Assembly: GCF_028279465.1 (NCBI RefSeq)
Contig: NZ_JANQNS010000015.1
Coordinates: forward strand, 496,001 to 560,000
DNA: 64,000 nt
Reading direction: 5' to 3'
Source: Parasphingopyxis sp.
GTDB taxonomy: Bacteria > Pseudomonadota > Alphaproteobacteria > Sphingomonadales > Sphingomonadaceae
The notes beneath the pieces were generated by a model, which was given only the letters and a program-made list of their open reading frames with translations, was not told the origin of the DNA and searched no databases. Positions 46,008-56,736 of this stretch are shown here, in pieces. Position 1 is the first letter of the stretch. Each line of letters opens with the position of its first letter. A program made the translations under genes and the position numbers.

Positions 46008-46735
46008 CAGGCGTCTCCTTCTTGCTGGACGGTCGTCGCGACGCCCTCGCCGGCGAGCACATTGGCAAGATTGCCCCGCTCCCGAATGTTGAACACAACG
46101 ATCGGTATATCGTTGTCACGGCACAGTGCGACGGCTGCCGCATCCATCACCTTCAAATTGTCGGTGAGCACGCGGTTGAAGCTGAGGGTCTCGTAGCGCG
46201 TAGCGCCTTCGACCTCTTTCGGATCGGCATCGTAGACACCGTCGACGCTCGTGCCCTTGAACAGTGCATCGCAATTCATTTCGGCTGCACGCAGGGCAGC
46301 CGCGGTGTCTGTCGTGAAATAGGGATTGCCCGTGCCAGCCGCGAAAATAACGATCCGGCCACGCTCCATGTGCCGCATGGCGCGGCGGCGGATATAGGGT
46401 TCGCAGACCGAATCCATCGGAATGGCCGAAAGGACGCGCGTGTCCTGACCGATCTGCTCGAGCGCGTTCTGGACGGCGAGCGCGTTCATGACCGTTGCGA
46501 GCATGCCCATATAATCGGCGCTCGTCCGGTCGAAGCCTTTGGCCGCTGCGGCGAGGCCCCGGAAGATGTTGCCGCCGCCAACGACGAGGCAGAGTTCATG
46601 GCCGGCTTCTTTCGCCGCCGCGACTTCTTGTGCCATGCGGGCAGTCGTTTCCGGATCGATGCCGAACTGGCCGTCGCCCATCAGCGCTTCGCCGGAGAGC
46701 TTGAGCAATATGCGGTTATAGTGAGGGCGGGACAT
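46007..46735 (-). CDS. pyrH: UMP kinase
   Basis: The 242-residue amino-acid-kinase-fold enzyme begins [20 protein letters not shown] and contains [24 protein letters not shown] and [20 protein letters not shown]. It phosphorylates UMP and is normally inhibited by UTP. It is the gene after tsf; a strong hairpin lies in the gap between them. Confidence 0.97.
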   Translation of the reverse strand: MSRPHYNRILLKLSGEALMGDGQFGIDPETTARMAQEVAAAKEAGHELCLVVGGGNIFRGLAAAAKGFDRTSADYMGMLATVMNALAVQNALEQIGQDTRVLSAIPMDSVCEPYIRRRAMRHMERGRIVIFAAGTGNPYFTTDTAAALRAAEMNCDALFKGTSVDGVYDADPKEVEGATRYETLSFNRVLTDNLKVMDAAAVALCRDNDIPIVVFNIRERGNLANVLAGEGVATTVQQEGDA

Positions 46736-46770
46736 CGCCGGAATAGTCTCTCGTCAGGCTGATATGGATG

Positions 46771-46800
46771 CGGCGCGCACCCTAGTGGGGGTGCGCGCCG
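46771..46800. promoter_or_regulatory. Perfect 12-bp hairpin between tsf and pyrH
   Basis: CGGCGCGCACCC (46771-46782) pairs perfectly with 46789-46800 across a 6-nt loop. On the minus strand no T-run follows, so it is not a standard intrinsic terminator. It could trim or stabilise the tsf mRNA 3' end or reduce readthrough into pyrH. Confidence 0.6.
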
Positions 46801-46853
46801 CTGCCAAGCATTTGATCATGCGCCTGTGAATAGCGCGCGATCGGAGAATTGCG

Positions 46854-47777
46854 CTAAGCACCGACGGCTGCGGCGACTTCCTCGGCGAAATTCTCTTCTT
46901 TCTTCTCGATGCCTTCGCCGAGCTGGAAGCGGATGAAATCCTTGAGCGCGATTTCGCTGCCCGCGTCCTTGGCCGCCTGCGCGACGACGTCTTCGATCTT
47001 CGTCTTGTTGTCCATGACGAAGATCTGGCTCATCAGCGCGTTTTCCTTGCGGTACTTCGCGATCGAGCCTTCGACCATTTTCTCGACGATATTATCGGGC
47101 TTGCCGGATTCGGCGGCCTTTTCCGTGGCGATCGCGCGCTCGCGCTCGATCATTTCAGGATCGAGGCCGTCGCCCGTCAGCGCCATCGGCGATGCCGCGG
47201 CGATGTGCATGGCGAGCTGCTTGCCGAGCGGTTCGAGCACGTCCGCACCCGCACCGCTTTCGAGTGCTACGAGTACGCCGATCTTGCCCATGCCGTCCGC
47301 TGCCGCGTTATGGACATAGGAGACGACGCCGCCGTTATCGACAGCAATCTTGCCGACGCGGCGCAGGCTCTGATTCTCGCCGATCGTGGAGATATTGTCG
47401 GTCAGCTTCTCTTCGACGGTTCCACCGTCGGGATATGCGGCCACCTTCAGCGCATCGATATCGGCGTCCGTGTCGAGGGCGATCTGCGTCACCTTGGCGA
47501 CGAAGTCCTGGAACTGATCGTTCTTCGCGACGAAGTCGGTTTCCGAGTTGACCTCGACAGCCGCGCCGGTCGTGCCGGATACGGCAACGCCGACCAGGCC
47601 CTCGGCGGCCGTGCGGCCTGCCTTCTTGGCGGCAGCGGCGAGGCCCTTGGTGCGCAGCCAGTCGACAGCCGCTTCGATATCGCCACCATTTTCCTGCAGC
47701 GCCTTCTTCGAATCCATCATGCCTGCGCCCGTGCGGTCGCGCAGTTCCTTTACGTCCTTGGCGGAAAAGTCGGCCAT
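46854..47777 (-). CDS. tsf: Elongation factor Ts
   Basis: The 307-residue protein has the EF-Ts N-terminus ([37 protein letters not shown]) and the core motif [16 protein letters not shown]. It recycles EF-Tu by GDP/GTP exchange. It follows rpsB by 89 bp in the universal rpsB-tsf order. Confidence 0.97.
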   Translation of the reverse strand: MADFSAKDVKELRDRTGAGMMDSKKALQENGGDIEAAVDWLRTKGLAAAAKKAGRTAAEGLVGVAVSGTTGAAVEVNSETDFVAKNDQFQDFVAKVTQIALDTDADIDALKVAAYPDGGTVEEKLTDNISTIGENQSLRRVGKIAVDNGGVVSYVHNAAADGMGKIGVLVALESGAGADVLEPLGKQLAMHIAAASPMALTGDGLDPEMIERERAIATEKAAESGKPDNIVEKMVEGSIAKYRKENALMSQIFVMDNKTKIEDVVAQAAKDAGSEIALKDFIRFQLGEGIEKKEENFAEEVAAAVGA

Positions 47778-47866
47778 GTGTCCGTCCTTATATTTGCAAT
47801 TTCAAAAATTTTCGGCCGCCGGGCTGCGGACCCGGCGGTCGATCGCTTAAACGCGGATTGTTACGG

Positions 47867-48625
47867 CTATGCTTCGGCGATAGCCGGTTCGGCCGGCGGT
47901 TCGACGGCCGCGCCCAAATCTTCGCCCGAAGCAGCGGCGGCTGCCTGCGAACCGGCACCGGCTGCCGCGGCGATCGCTTCGCAATAGAGCCGGATAGCCC
48001 GCGCCGCGTCGTCATTCGCCGGGATCGGGAAGGCAATGCCGTCCGGGCTCACATTGGAGTCGAGGATCGCGACGACCGGGATGCCGAGCGTGTTGGCTTC
48101 CTTAATCGCCAGGTCTTCCTTGTTGGCGTCGATCACGAACATCACGTCCGGCAGGCCGCCCATATCGCGGATACCGCCGAGTGAAAGCTCAAGCTTGTCG
48201 CGCTCGCGCGTCAGCTGCAGGACTTCCTTCTTGGTGAAGCCCGACGTGTCGCCGCCAAGCTGCTCTTCAAGATTCTTGAAGCGCTTGATCGAATTGGAAA
48301 TCGTCTTCCAATTGGTCAGCATGCCGCCGAGCCAGCGATGATTGACGAAATGCTGGCCGCAGGACTGGGCCGCTTCCGCGATCGGTTGCTGCGCCTGGCG
48401 CTTGGTGCCGACGAACAGGACCTTGCCGCCCGACGCGACCGACTGGCCGACAAAATCGAGCGCCCGCTGGAACAGCGGGACGGTCTGCGACAGATCGATG
48501 ATGTGAACCCCGTTGCGATCGCCGAAAATATACGGCTTCATCTTCGGGTTCCAGCGATGGGTCTGATGGCCGAAATGTGCCCCGACCTCGAGCAATTGCT
48601 GCATGGTGACGGAAATGTCCGCCAT
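47867..48625 (-). CDS. rpsB: 30S ribosomal protein S2
   Basis: The start [21 protein letters not shown] at 48625 has AAGGAGAAAG upstream. The 252-residue protein contains [31 protein letters not shown] and [14 protein letters not shown] and ends in an Ala/Glu-rich tail typical of alphaproteobacteria. It heads the minus-strand rpsB-tsf-pyrH-frr cluster and diverges from the SOS-type promoter at 48755. Confidence 0.97.
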   Translation of the reverse strand: MADISVTMQQLLEVGAHFGHQTHRWNPKMKPYIFGDRNGVHIIDLSQTVPLFQRALDFVGQSVASGGKVLFVGTKRQAQQPIAEAAQSCGQHFVNHRWLGGMLTNWKTISNSIKRFKNLEEQLGGDTSGFTKKEVLQLTRERDKLELSLGGIRDMGGLPDVMFVIDANKEDLAIKEANTLGIPVVAILDSNVSPDGIAFPIPANDDAARAIRLYCEAIAAAAGAGSQAAAAASGEDLGAAVEPPAEPAIAEA

Positions 48626-48754
48626 AGTCTTTCTCCTTCCGGTTATACCTCTGGGAAGCAAGAATCGGGGCATCGGCCCCAACACCGGTATGTGCGCTTC
48701 CCATGTGGAATGCGCGCCAGATAGGCGGTGAACGGAAAAAATGCAAGCCCGGGG

Positions 48755-48783
48755 TTGACCGGAACATTAACGGAACATACAGA
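48755..48783 (+). promoter_or_regulatory. Sigma70 promoter embedded in two LexA boxes
   Basis: TTGACC (48755-48760), a 17-bp spacer and TACAGA (48778-48783) form a good plus-strand promoter with a start expected near 48790. One LexA-type repeat fills the spacer and a second covers the predicted start site. This is ideal geometry for repression by occlusion. Confidence 0.7.
48762..48776. promoter_or_regulatory. LexA (SOS) box 1: GAAC-N7-GAAC
   Basis: GAACATTAACGGAAC is the reverse complement of the alphaproteobacterial LexA consensus GTTC-N7-GTTC. Both half-sites are followed by A (GAACA), as in the recA-upstream copy at 59368. It lies between the -35 and -10 elements. Confidence 0.72.
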
Positions 48784-48786
48784 GTG

Positions 48787-48801
48787 GAACACAAGGCGAA
48801 C
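48787..48801. promoter_or_regulatory. LexA (SOS) box 2: GAAC-N7-GAAC
   Basis: GAACACAAGGCGAAC repeats the same operator 25 bp from box 1, so both boxes lie on nearly the same face after about 2.4 helical turns. It overlaps the predicted transcription start. Two perfect 8/8 matches within 40 bp are very unlikely by chance. Confidence 0.72.
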
Positions 48802-48862
48802 ATAAATACGCCGATATCGCCGAAGCGGCATGGGGTCGTCAGGCAGAAAGATGGAGATCGAT

Positions 48863-49108
48863 ATGTTTCAGACACTGGCCGCGATATTTTTCACCGGTGC
48901 GATGATCGCGCCTTTGGCGGTCATTGTTCTGACGGTGCATGGACATTGGGCACGGATTTGCGCTGCCCTGTCCGGAACGTCTGTTTCTGCGACATCGCCA
49001 CTCGTCCGCAAGCCGCTGCCGCGCCGCGCTACGACGTCTGTCAGGGCATATCGGACAGTTACTCGGCGGACATCGCGCCCGTTTCAACCTGCGCGCGCCG
49101 CTGCCTGA
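48863..49108 (+). CDS. Small single-pass membrane protein under LexA-type control
   Basis: ATG 48863 is preferred because GGAG lies 6 bases upstream; ATG 48851 and 48830 are also in frame. The 81-residue product begins MFQTLAAIFFTGAMIAPLAV with one hydrophobic helix (residues about 4-24). A short amphipathic stretch (HGHWARICAALSG) and a strongly basic Arg/Thr/Ser tail follow. It is the only plausible gene downstream of the double-LexA promoter. Its 3' 50 bp overlap the convergent pssA. The function is unknown. The size, single membrane helix and SOS control resemble damage-induced division inhibitors such as Caulobacter SidA, but there is no sequence match that proves this. Confidence 0.68.
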   Translation: MFQTLAAIFFTGAMIAPLAVIVLTVHGHWARICAALSGTSVSATSPLVRKPLPRRATTSVRAYRTVTRRTSRPFQPARAAA

Positions 49109-49844
49109 CCTTCGCATAGCGCCACATGCTGATCGGAATGCTGCCGATATAGGCGATGGCGATCGCCGAGAAGGTCACCCAGGGAATATTGACGAGTAGG
49201 ACGATCAGTCCGGCGATGCCGACCAAGGCGCCGAAACGCAGCCCTCTGCGCAACCGGATGGACGACCAGCTGAACGTGGCGATATCGGACACCATCAGGA
49301 AGGCGATGAGCGCGGTCCAGGGCGCGACGATATAGAATTCACGGAACACAGGTTCTTCGGTGACCAGCGTCAGGAAGATCGGCAGCATCAAAAGGCCCGC
49401 ACCGGTTGGCGATGGCACGCCGGTTAGAAAGCCGGCCGATTTATGCGGCTGTTCGTCTTCGTCGATGCTCGCATTGAATCGCGCAAGCCGCAGCGCGCAA
49501 CAGGCGGCGAAAGCCAACGCGAATATCCAGCCGTAGCGGGGCACGGCTTCGAGCGCCCACAGATAGACGATCAGCGCCGGCGCGACGCCGAAGGCGATGA
49601 CATCCGACAGAGAATCCAGTTCCGCGCCGAACCGAGTCTGGCCATTGAGCAGCCGAGCGATCCGGCCGTCGAAACCGTCGAGTACGCCAGCGATGACGAT
49701 GAAGGTGAGCGCCGTTTCCCACTTCGCGTCGAGCGCGAAACGCACAGCACTTAATCCCATGCACAGTGCCAGCACCGTGATGCCGTTGGGGATAATCGCG
49801 CGCAGCGGGATTCCCCGCATCGATCTGCCGAGCCCGGGCTTCAT
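49059..49844 (-). CDS. pssA: CDP-diacylglycerol-serine O-phosphatidyltransferase
   Basis: The 261-residue membrane enzyme carries the CDP-alcohol phosphotransferase motif [20 protein letters not shown] continuing to LDSLSD, plus about eight hydrophobic segments. It makes phosphatidylserine, which the adjacent Psd decarboxylates. It overlaps psd by 4 bp. The order psd-pssA is standard in alphaproteobacteria. Confidence 0.95.
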   Translation of the reverse strand: MKPGLGRSMRGIPLRAIIPNGITVLALCMGLSAVRFALDAKWETALTFIVIAGVLDGFDGRIARLLNGQTRFGAELDSLSDVIAFGVAPALIVYLWALEAVPRYGWIFALAFAACCALRLARFNASIDEDEQPHKSAGFLTGVPSPTGAGLLMLPIFLTLVTEEPVFREFYIVAPWTALIAFLMVSDIATFSWSSIRLRRGLRFGALVGIAGLIVLLVNIPWVTFSAIAIAYIGSIPISMWRYAKVRQRRAQVETGAMSAE

Positions 49845-50575
49845 TGCGATATGCCGAATGCGCGCATGTCTTCGCCGATTTTGGCGATGACGGTTTCGCC
49901 GGCCAGTGTTTTCTGACCCAGCACGACGCGCGGTGCCGTGCCGGCCGGTAGATAGACATCGACGCGGCTGCCGAAGCGAATAAGACCGACGCGCTGCCCC
50001 GCGACCACCATGTCGCCGGGTTTGACGAACGGGACGATCCGCCGCGCGACGAGGCCCGCGATCTGCGTGAAACCGACCCGCTGCCCATCGCGCGTTTCGA
50101 GCATGATATGCTGGCGTTCATTGTCTTCGCTCGCCTTGTCGAGATCGGCGTTCACGAACTTGCCCGATATATAGATGACATCCTTGATCGTGCCGCTCAT
50201 CGGCGCGCGATTGATGTGCACGTCGAACACGCTCATGAATATCGATACGCGGCACATCAGCTCATCGCCCAGTCCGTCCGGCCCCGCCAGTTCCGCCGGC
50301 GGTGGCACATCGCGGATCAGCGTCACCAATCCATCGGCGGGGGCAATTATCAGATCGTCTCCGGTTGGCGTGACGCGGACCGGATCGCGAAAAAAGGATG
50401 CGATCCATATCGTGAAGCCGATGAGCGGCCAGGCCACTATGCCCCAGCCCAGCCACAGGAAGAAAATCGCCGCCGCACCGGAAATCGCCAGATAAACATA
50501 GGCCTCGGGATGGATGGTGGGCCACTGCCAGCGGACGGTACGCTCGTCCTCCGGCGGTTTTTGAAGCTCTGTCAT
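49841..50575 (-). CDS. psd: Phosphatidylserine decarboxylase proenzyme
   Basis: ATG 50575 gives 244 residues of the short prokaryotic Psd type. Two N-terminal membrane helices ([37 protein letters not shown]) precede [16 protein letters not shown], with the catalytic His, and the self-cleavage site in [13 protein letters not shown] (Gly-Ser). The Ser becomes the pyruvoyl cofactor. The enzyme forms phosphatidylethanolamine. Confidence 0.96.
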   Translation of the reverse strand: MTELQKPPEDERTVRWQWPTIHPEAYVYLAISGAAAIFFLWLGWGIVAWPLIGFTIWIASFFRDPVRVTPTGDDLIIAPADGLVTLIRDVPPPAELAGPDGLGDELMCRVSIFMSVFDVHINRAPMSGTIKDVIYISGKFVNADLDKASEDNERQHIMLETRDGQRVGFTQIAGLVARRIVPFVKPGDMVVAGQRVGLIRFGSRVDVYLPAGTAPRVVLGQKTLAGETVIAKIGEDMRAFGISQ

Positions 50576-50712
50576 GCCGATCTGATACAGTCGGTCACGC
50601 CGAAGAACAATCGGCAGCATTTTCCGGCCCGCACCCGGTTGATTGCACGCCCTTTGCGCCCTAGACCGGCGCAAATTCTCGAAACTCCCCTTTCCGGAAA
50701 GCGACACGGCAC

Positions 50713-51933
50713 ATGGCGACGAAGATCAAGGTCAAGAATCCGGTCATCGAAATCGATGGCGACGAGATGACGCGGATCATCTGGGAATGGATCCGCGAGC
50801 GGCTGATCCTGCCCTATCTCGATGTCGACCTGCATTATTACGATCTTTCCATCCAGAAGCGCGACGAAACGGATGATCGGATCACCGTCGATGCCGCCAA
50901 CGCGATCAAAGAGCATGGCGTCGGCGTCAAATGCGCGACGATCACGCCGGACGAGGCGCGCGTCGAGGAATTCGATCTCAAGCGGATGTGGAAATCGCCC
51001 AATGGCACGATCCGCAACATCTTGGGCGGTGTCGTATTCCGCGAGCCGATCGTCATCGAAAATGTCCCGCGGCTTGTGCCGGGCTGGACCGATCCGATCG
51101 TGATCGGCCGTCACGCGTTCGGCGATCAATATCGCGCGACCGACATGCTCGTGCCGGGGCCGGGCAAGCTGCGCCTCGTGTTCGAAGGCGACGATGGAAC
51201 GGTGATGGACGAGGAAGTCTTCAACTTCCCCTCCCCCGGCGTCGCGATGGCGATGTACAATCTTGACGACAGCATCCGCGATTTCGCCCGCGCCAGTATG
51301 AATTACGGCCTGCAGCGCGAATGGCCCGTTTACCTCTCGACCAAGAACACCATCATGAAGAAATATGATGGCCGGTTCAAAGACCTGTTCGAGGAGGTGT
51401 TCGAGAGTGAGTTCAAGGCCGATTTCGACAAGCTCGGGATCGAGTATGAGCACCGCCTGATCGACGACATGGTCGCGAGCGCACTGAAATGGAACGGCAA
51501 GTTCGTCTGGGCCTGCAAGAACTACGATGGCGATGTGCAGTCGGACACCGTTGCGCAGGGCTTTGGGTCGCTCGGCCTGATGACGTCCGTGCTGATGACG
51601 CCGGATGGCAAGACCGTTGAAGCCGAAGCTGCTCATGGCACCGTGACCCGGCACTATCGGATGCACGAGCAAGGCAAGGCGACCTCGACTAACCCGATCG
51701 CCTCGATCTTCGCTTGGACGCGCGGCCTCATCTATCGGGGCAAGTTCGACGAGACGCCCGAAGTGACGCGCTTTGCCGAGACGCTGGAACGCGTTTGCAT
51801 CGAGACCGTCGAGAATGGACAGATGACCAAAGACCTCGCGATCCTGATCGGCCCGGATCAGGCCTGGATGACGAGCGAACAGTTTTTCGAAGCCATCCGC
51901 GTCAATCTCGAAGCCGCGATGGATGAATGGTAG
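50713..51933 (+). CDS. icd: NADP-dependent isocitrate dehydrogenase
   Basis: The 406-residue protein is the homodimeric type resembling eukaryotic NADP-IDH, seen from [22 protein letters not shown], the substrate loop [15 protein letters not shown], and [20 protein letters not shown] with [11 protein letters not shown]. It oxidises isocitrate to 2-oxoglutarate in the TCA cycle. It diverges from psd and precedes the antiporter gene by 54 bp. Confidence 0.97.
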   Translation: MATKIKVKNPVIEIDGDEMTRIIWEWIRERLILPYLDVDLHYYDLSIQKRDETDDRITVDAANAIKEHGVGVKCATITPDEARVEEFDLKRMWKSPNGTIRNILGGVVFREPIVIENVPRLVPGWTDPIVIGRHAFGDQYRATDMLVPGPGKLRLVFEGDDGTVMDEEVFNFPSPGVAMAMYNLDDSIRDFARASMNYGLQREWPVYLSTKNTIMKKYDGRFKDLFEEVFESEFKADFDKLGIEYEHRLIDDMVASALKWNGKFVWACKNYDGDVQSDTVAQGFGSLGLMTSVLMTPDGKTVEAEAAHGTVTRHYRMHEQGKATSTNPIASIFAWTRGLIYRGKFDETPEVTRFAETLERVCIETVENGQMTKDLAILIGPDQAWMTSEQFFEAIRVNLEAAMDEW

Positions 51934-51987
51934 GACAGCGCCGATAATCCGGTGACAAATCGCTAGCGGAGCCGCATCAAGCTCCGC

Positions 51988-53763
51988 ATGATCCATGCTA
52001 TCGAGTCGGAAGCATTCGGCAACGCGCTGGTAATCCTCGGCGCGGCGGGGATCGTCATTCCCCTGTTCGCGCGGTTCCGGATCACCCCGATCATCGGGTT
52101 CATCATGGTCGGCGTGCTTGTCGGCCCGTCCGGCCTTGGTTCTCTGACCGACCGCGCGCCTTGGCTTGTCCATATTACGATATCGGATCGCGAGGCGATC
52201 GAGCCGTTCGCCGAATTCGGTATCATCTTGCTGCTGTTCTCTATCGGGCTGGAGCTGTCTTTCAAGCGGCTTTGGGCGATGCGCGGCACCGTGTTTGGCG
52301 TCGGTGCGGGTCAACTTGTCGCCTGCGGCCTGTTTATCGGTGGCGCGCTTTACGCGATGGGGCAATCGCCGATCGGCGCGCTTGGTCTCGGTCTCGCGCT
52401 TGCGCTGTCTTCAACGGCCCTTGTCTTGCCGATGTCGGGGACGAAAACCCCCGTGGGCAAGGCCGCGCTCGGTATTCTGCTGTTTCAGGATGTCGCCATC
52501 GTCCCGATCATCTTCTTCCTCGCCGCGATGGGCCCGATGTCGCAGGACGCGGGCCTGGCCGCGCTGGGCTGGACGCTGCTCCTCAGCGTGGTGACGGTCG
52601 GCGCGATGCTGATCGGCGGCCGGTTGTTGCTACCGCGCCTGTTTGCGCAAGCCGCGCGCACCAAGACGCCCGAAGTCTTCCTCGCCGCCTGCCTGCTCGT
52701 TGTGATCCTCGCCAGTCTCGCCACCACCGCCGTTGGCCTTTCGCCGATCGTCGGCGCGCTGGTCGCCGGGCTCGTCATCGCCGAAACCGAATATCATCGC
52801 GAAGTCGAAGTGATTGTCGAACCGTTCAAAGGCCTCGCGCTCGGTGTTTTCCTCATCACGGTCGGCATGAGCGTCAATATTCCGGTGGTCTTGCAGAATT
52901 GGGTGTCTTTGCTGCTCGCAGTCGTCGGCGTTGTCGTTCTGAAGACGATCGTGATCGGCCTGCTGCTCCGATTCCAGGGCGCGCGGCGCGCGACGGCTGC
53001 CGAGGCCGGCATGCTGATGTCCTCGCCCTCCGAAACGACGTTGATTGTGCTCGCTGCTGCGCTGTCGGCCCAGCTCATCCAGCCGTCGACCGCGGCCTTC
53101 TGGCAAACCGTAACGGCGATCGGCCTCACCATCACCCCGCTCCTCGCCAAGGCCGGCGCGGTCGCGGCGCGCCGCGTCGAAATGCGGGAGAATGCCGTCG
53201 AACTGCCGGGTGAGAATGACGAGGATGAAGAGCGCGCCATCATCGTCGGTTTTGGCCGGGTTGGGCGCTTGATCGCCGAAATGCTGACCGAGCATGACAA
53301 GCCCTATATTGCCGTGGACTCGAATATCGACACAGTGGCGCGGGGGCGGCGCGAAGGATATCCAACGATTTTCGGCGATGTCTCGCGACCACAGCTGCTG
53401 GAAAATCTCGATCTCGATCGCGTGTCTGCACTGATCCTGACGATGGACGATCCGGTCAGCATCGTGCAGCTCACCAAGCGCGTGCGCGAGGCCTATCCCG
53501 ATCTCACCATCGTCGCACGCGCCCGGGATCCCAATCATGCGGCCGATCTCTACCGCGCCGGGGCAACCGACGCTGTACCAGAAACGGTGGAATCCTCGCT
53601 GCAGCTGTCAGAAGCGGTGCTAGTCGATATCGGCGTGCCGATGGGGCCGGTGATCGCGTCGGTTCACGAAAAACGCGCGCAACTGCGCGAGGCGATCATG
53701 GAGTTGGGCGAGCTTGACTCCCTGCCCCAACTGCCGCGCGAGAAACTCCGCAAATTAGGCTGA
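51988..53763 (+). CDS. Monovalent cation:proton antiporter-2 (KefB/KefC family) with RCK domain
   Basis: The 591-residue protein has about 12-13 membrane helices with CPA2 motifs (GFIMVGVLVGPSGLGSL, LLLFSIGLELSFKRLWAMRG, LALALSSTALVLPM, LLFQDVAIVPIIFFLAAMGP). A cytoplasmic RCK/TrkA-N domain follows (IIVGFGRVGRLIAEMLTEHD, IFGDVSRPQLLENLDLDR). Kef proteins export K+ and are gated by glutathione adducts and NADH. Whether this one is K+ or Na+ specific is not clear. The stop TGA at 53761-53763 is 3 bp from a MITE. Confidence 0.93.
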   Translation: MIHAIESEAFGNALVILGAAGIVIPLFARFRITPIIGFIMVGVLVGPSGLGSLTDRAPWLVHITISDREAIEPFAEFGIILLLFSIGLELSFKRLWAMRGTVFGVGAGQLVACGLFIGGALYAMGQSPIGALGLGLALALSSTALVLPMSGTKTPVGKAALGILLFQDVAIVPIIFFLAAMGPMSQDAGLAALGWTLLLSVVTVGAMLIGGRLLLPRLFAQAARTKTPEVFLAACLLVVILASLATTAVGLSPIVGALVAGLVIAETEYHREVEVIVEPFKGLALGVFLITVGMSVNIPVVLQNWVSLLLAVVGVVVLKTIVIGLLLRFQGARRATAAEAGMLMSSPSETTLIVLAAALSAQLIQPSTAAFWQTVTAIGLTITPLLAKAGAVAARRVEMRENAVELPGENDEDEERAIIVGFGRVGRLIAEMLTEHDKPYIAVDSNIDTVARGRREGYPTIFGDVSRPQLLENLDLDRVSALILTMDDPVSIVQLTKRVREAYPDLTIVARARDPNHAADLYRAGATDAVPETVESSLQLSEAVLVDIGVPMGPVIASVHEKRAQLREAIMELGELDSLPQLPREKLRKLG

Positions 53764-53766
53764 CTA

Positions 53767-54030
53767 GGTCGTGTACTCATAAATCAGACGGCTATGGCGT
53801 CCAAATGGCGAACATATCGGGCCGAAAGGCGCGCCGGGAACAGCCATTTTGTTCACAAGCGGTTTTCGGTTCGAGATGGAAGCCATTTGGGCGTCCCTGC
53901 GGGATTTGACCGAAATGGCCTATTGCTACGTCGGAGAGGCTTGAAATATTGACATATTCCTGCGCCTCTCCTTCTTGCACTGAGCCATTTCGCCTCAAAC
54001 CATAGCCGTCTGATTTATGAGTACACGACC
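53767..54030. mobile_element. 264-bp MITE with perfect 31-bp terminal inverted repeats
   Basis: The ends are perfect inverted repeats of 31 bp (53767-53797 and 54000-54030) starting GGTCGTGTACTCATAAATCA, and are flanked by a TA duplication (53765-53766 and 54031-54032). That end sequence and TA target are typical of IS5-family (IS427-like) elements. The 200-bp interior has no transposase gene, so it is non-autonomous. The final C plus the duplicated TA recreate the alaS TAG stop. Removing the element restores back-to-back kefB TGA and alaS TAG stops. Confidence 0.88.
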
Positions 54031-56666
54031 TAGCCGCCGATAGCGGCGCGGATCGAATCGAGCGCCGCGTCGGCCTTGTCGCCATCGGGGCCGCCGCCCT
54101 GCGCCATATCGGGCCGCCCGCCGCCGCCTTTGCCACCGAGCGTTTCGACCGCGGCACGGACCAGCGCCACGGAATCATGTGCTTTGGTCAGATCGTCGGT
54201 AACGCCTACGGCAATGCTTGCCCGCCCGTCATTGACCGCAACGATGGCGGCGATGCCGGAACCGAGGCTTGCTTTGGCGTCGTCGATCAGACCGCGTAGC
54301 GATTTCGGATCGAGGCCCTGCGCCACCTGGCCGGTAAAAGCCGTGCCGGCGATCGTCTCGCTGGCCGGTCCCGATGCACTTCCGCCGCCCATCGCCAGCG
54401 CTTTCTTAGCTTCTGCGAGTTCCCGGTCGAGGCGCTTGCGCTCCTCGACAAGGGCGGTGACGCGATCGGGCAGCTCGTCGGCGCTGGTCTTGAGCGCGTC
54501 GGCAGCGTGCAACAGCTTGGCCTCTCGCTCGCGATACCAGAGCCGTGCCGCCTCGCCGGTCAGCGCCTCGATCCGCCGTACGCCCGCCGACACAGCGCTT
54601 TCCGAAACGATAACGAAAAGCCCGATATCGCCGAGCGCGGACACATGGGTGCCGCCGCATAGCTCGACCGAATAGTCCGCGCCGCCGTCCCTCCCCATGG
54701 ACAGCACGCGCACCTCGTCGCCATATTTTTCGCCGAAAAGCGCCAGCGCACCCGCTTCGACTGCTTCGTCGGGCGTCATCAGCCGGGTCGTGACCGCAGC
54801 ATTGTCACGAATCTGTGCGTTAACATCGGCCTCGATGGCGGCGATCTCGTCGCGCTCGACGGCCTTGGGATGCGAAAAATCGAACCGCAGCCGATCCGCG
54901 GCGACGAGGCTGCCCTTTTGTGTTACATGGTCGCCGAGGCGGTTCCGCAAACCAGCATGCAGCAGGTGCGTCGCGCTGTGATTGGCGCGAAGCTGCGTGC
55001 GCCGTCCGGTATCGATGGCAAGCGAGACGACCTGGCCGGTTTCGATTGTACCCTGCTCGACCGTTACATGATGGGCATGGAGCCGCCCGAGCGGCTTGCT
55101 CGTATCACTGACGATGGCCGACATGCCGGTATCCGTCACCGTCCCCGTATCGCCCATCTGTCCGCCGCTTTCGGCATAGAATGGCGTCTGATTGGTGAGG
55201 AGGATCGCCTCATCACCGGCATTGGCCGAGTCCACCGTCGCGCCGTCCTTGACGATGGCGACGACCTGGCCCTCGCCTTCGTCCGCGGTGTAGCCGGTAA
55301 ATTCCGTTCCGCCATGGGCTTCGGCGATGTCGAACCACACGGTTTCCGAGGCCGCTTCTCCCGAGCCCTTCCACGCGGCGCGCGCGGCGGCCTTCTGCTC
55401 GGCCATCGCCGCATCGAAGCCGTCGCGATCGACACCGAGCCCGCGGCTGCGCAGCGCATCCTCGGTCAGGTCGTAGGGGAAGCCATAGGTATCGTAGAGC
55501 TTGAAGGCGGTTTCGCCCGCCAGCACATCGCCCTCGCCCATGTCCGTCACGGCCTCGTCGAGCAGCTTCAACCCCTTGTCGAGCGTTCGGCGGAAACGCA
55601 CTTCTTCGTGATTGAGCGTTTCCTCGACAAGGGGCTGGGCCCGGACGAGTTCGGGAAAGGCACCGCCCATTTCGGCCACGAGACCCGGCACGAGCCGGTG
55701 CATAAGCGGCTCCGTCGCGCCGAGAATATGGGCGTGGCGCATCGCTCGCCGCATGATCCGGCGCAGCACATAGCCGCGGCCTTCATTGGCCGGTAGCACG
55801 CCGTCGGCGATCAGAAAGCTGGCGCTGCGCAGATGATCGGCGATCACGCGGTGCGACGCTGCGGTTTCGCCGGTTGGCGCGGTGCCGGTCAGTTCGGCGC
55901 TTTCCGCGATCAGCGCCTTGAACAGATCGATCTCATAATTGTCATGCGTGCCCTGCAGGACGGCGGCAATGCGCTCCAACCCCATGCCTGTATCGATCGA
56001 GGGGCTTGGCAGATTGACACGATCCTCCTCGCGCTGGTCATATTGCATGAAGACCAGATTCCAGATCTCGACGAAGCGATCGCCATCCTCATCCGGCGAT
56101 CCGGGCGGGCCGCCCGGGATATGATCGCCATGATCGTAGAAAATCTCGCTGCACGGCCCGCACGGCCCGGTATCGCCCATCGACCAGAAATTGTCGGACG
56201 TGGCGATCCGGATAATCCGGTCTTCCGGCAGGCCTGATATCTTGCGCCACAGATCGAAAGCCTGATCGTCGTCATGATAAACGGTGGCTGTCAGCCGATC
56301 GGGGGCGATCCCCCATTCCTTCGTGATCAGCGTCCAAGCCAGTTCAATCGCGCGGTCCTTAAAATAGTCGCCGAACGAAAAATTGCCGAGCATCTCGAAA
56401 AATGTGTGGTGGCGCGCCGTATAGCCGACATTGTCGAGATCGTTATGCTTGCCGCCCGCGCGGACGCATTTCTGCGAGCTCACGGCCGTCGAGTAATCGC
56501 GGCTCTCAAGCCCAGTGAACACATTCTTGAACGGCACCATGCCGGCGTTGACGAACATCAGCGTCGGGTCGTTATGCGGAACGAGCGGCGCGGACGGCAC
56601 CTGCGCATGGCCCTCCGCCGCGAAGAATTCCAGAAAGGAACGCCGGATATCGTTGGTCGATGTCAT
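54030..56666 (-). CDS. alaS: Alanine-tRNA ligase
   Basis: The 878-residue synthetase begins [20 protein letters not shown]. It has the class II core ([33 protein letters not shown]), the editing domain metal motifs [12 protein letters not shown] and [11 protein letters not shown], and the C-terminal DHHA1-type domain ([14 protein letters not shown]). The stop codon TAG (54032-54030) spans the edge of the adjacent MITE: its last base is the terminal base of the element. Confidence 0.97.
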   Translation of the reverse strand: MTSTNDIRRSFLEFFAAEGHAQVPSAPLVPHNDPTLMFVNAGMVPFKNVFTGLESRDYSTAVSSQKCVRAGGKHNDLDNVGYTARHHTFFEMLGNFSFGDYFKDRAIELAWTLITKEWGIAPDRLTATVYHDDDQAFDLWRKISGLPEDRIIRIATSDNFWSMGDTGPCGPCSEIFYDHGDHIPGGPPGSPDEDGDRFVEIWNLVFMQYDQREEDRVNLPSPSIDTGMGLERIAAVLQGTHDNYEIDLFKALIAESAELTGTAPTGETAASHRVIADHLRSASFLIADGVLPANEGRGYVLRRIMRRAMRHAHILGATEPLMHRLVPGLVAEMGGAFPELVRAQPLVEETLNHEEVRFRRTLDKGLKLLDEAVTDMGEGDVLAGETAFKLYDTYGFPYDLTEDALRSRGLGVDRDGFDAAMAEQKAAARAAWKGSGEAASETVWFDIAEAHGGTEFTGYTADEGEGQVVAIVKDGATVDSANAGDEAILLTNQTPFYAESGGQMGDTGTVTDTGMSAIVSDTSKPLGRLHAHHVTVEQGTIETGQVVSLAIDTGRRTQLRANHSATHLLHAGLRNRLGDHVTQKGSLVAADRLRFDFSHPKAVERDEIAAIEADVNAQIRDNAAVTTRLMTPDEAVEAGALALFGEKYGDEVRVLSMGRDGGADYSVELCGGTHVSALGDIGLFVIVSESAVSAGVRRIEALTGEAARLWYREREAKLLHAADALKTSADELPDRVTALVEERKRLDRELAEAKKALAMGGGSASGPASETIAGTAFTGQVAQGLDPKSLRGLIDDAKASLGSGIAAIVAVNDGRASIAVGVTDDLTKAHDSVALVRAAVETLGGKGGGGRPDMAQGGGPDGDKADAALDSIRAAIGG

Positions 56667-56736
56667 GCGCGGGATGTAGGCAAGCCGGGCGGCATGGGCA
56701 AGCGGGCTATATGTCGGCTTCTTTGCCTCTCACGCC

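Noticed and set aside
50572-52365. 597-codon minus-strand frame across icd and the antiporter gene
   Set aside because: It lies opposite two well-identified genes, and its product is the charged low-complexity sequence typical of shadow frames.
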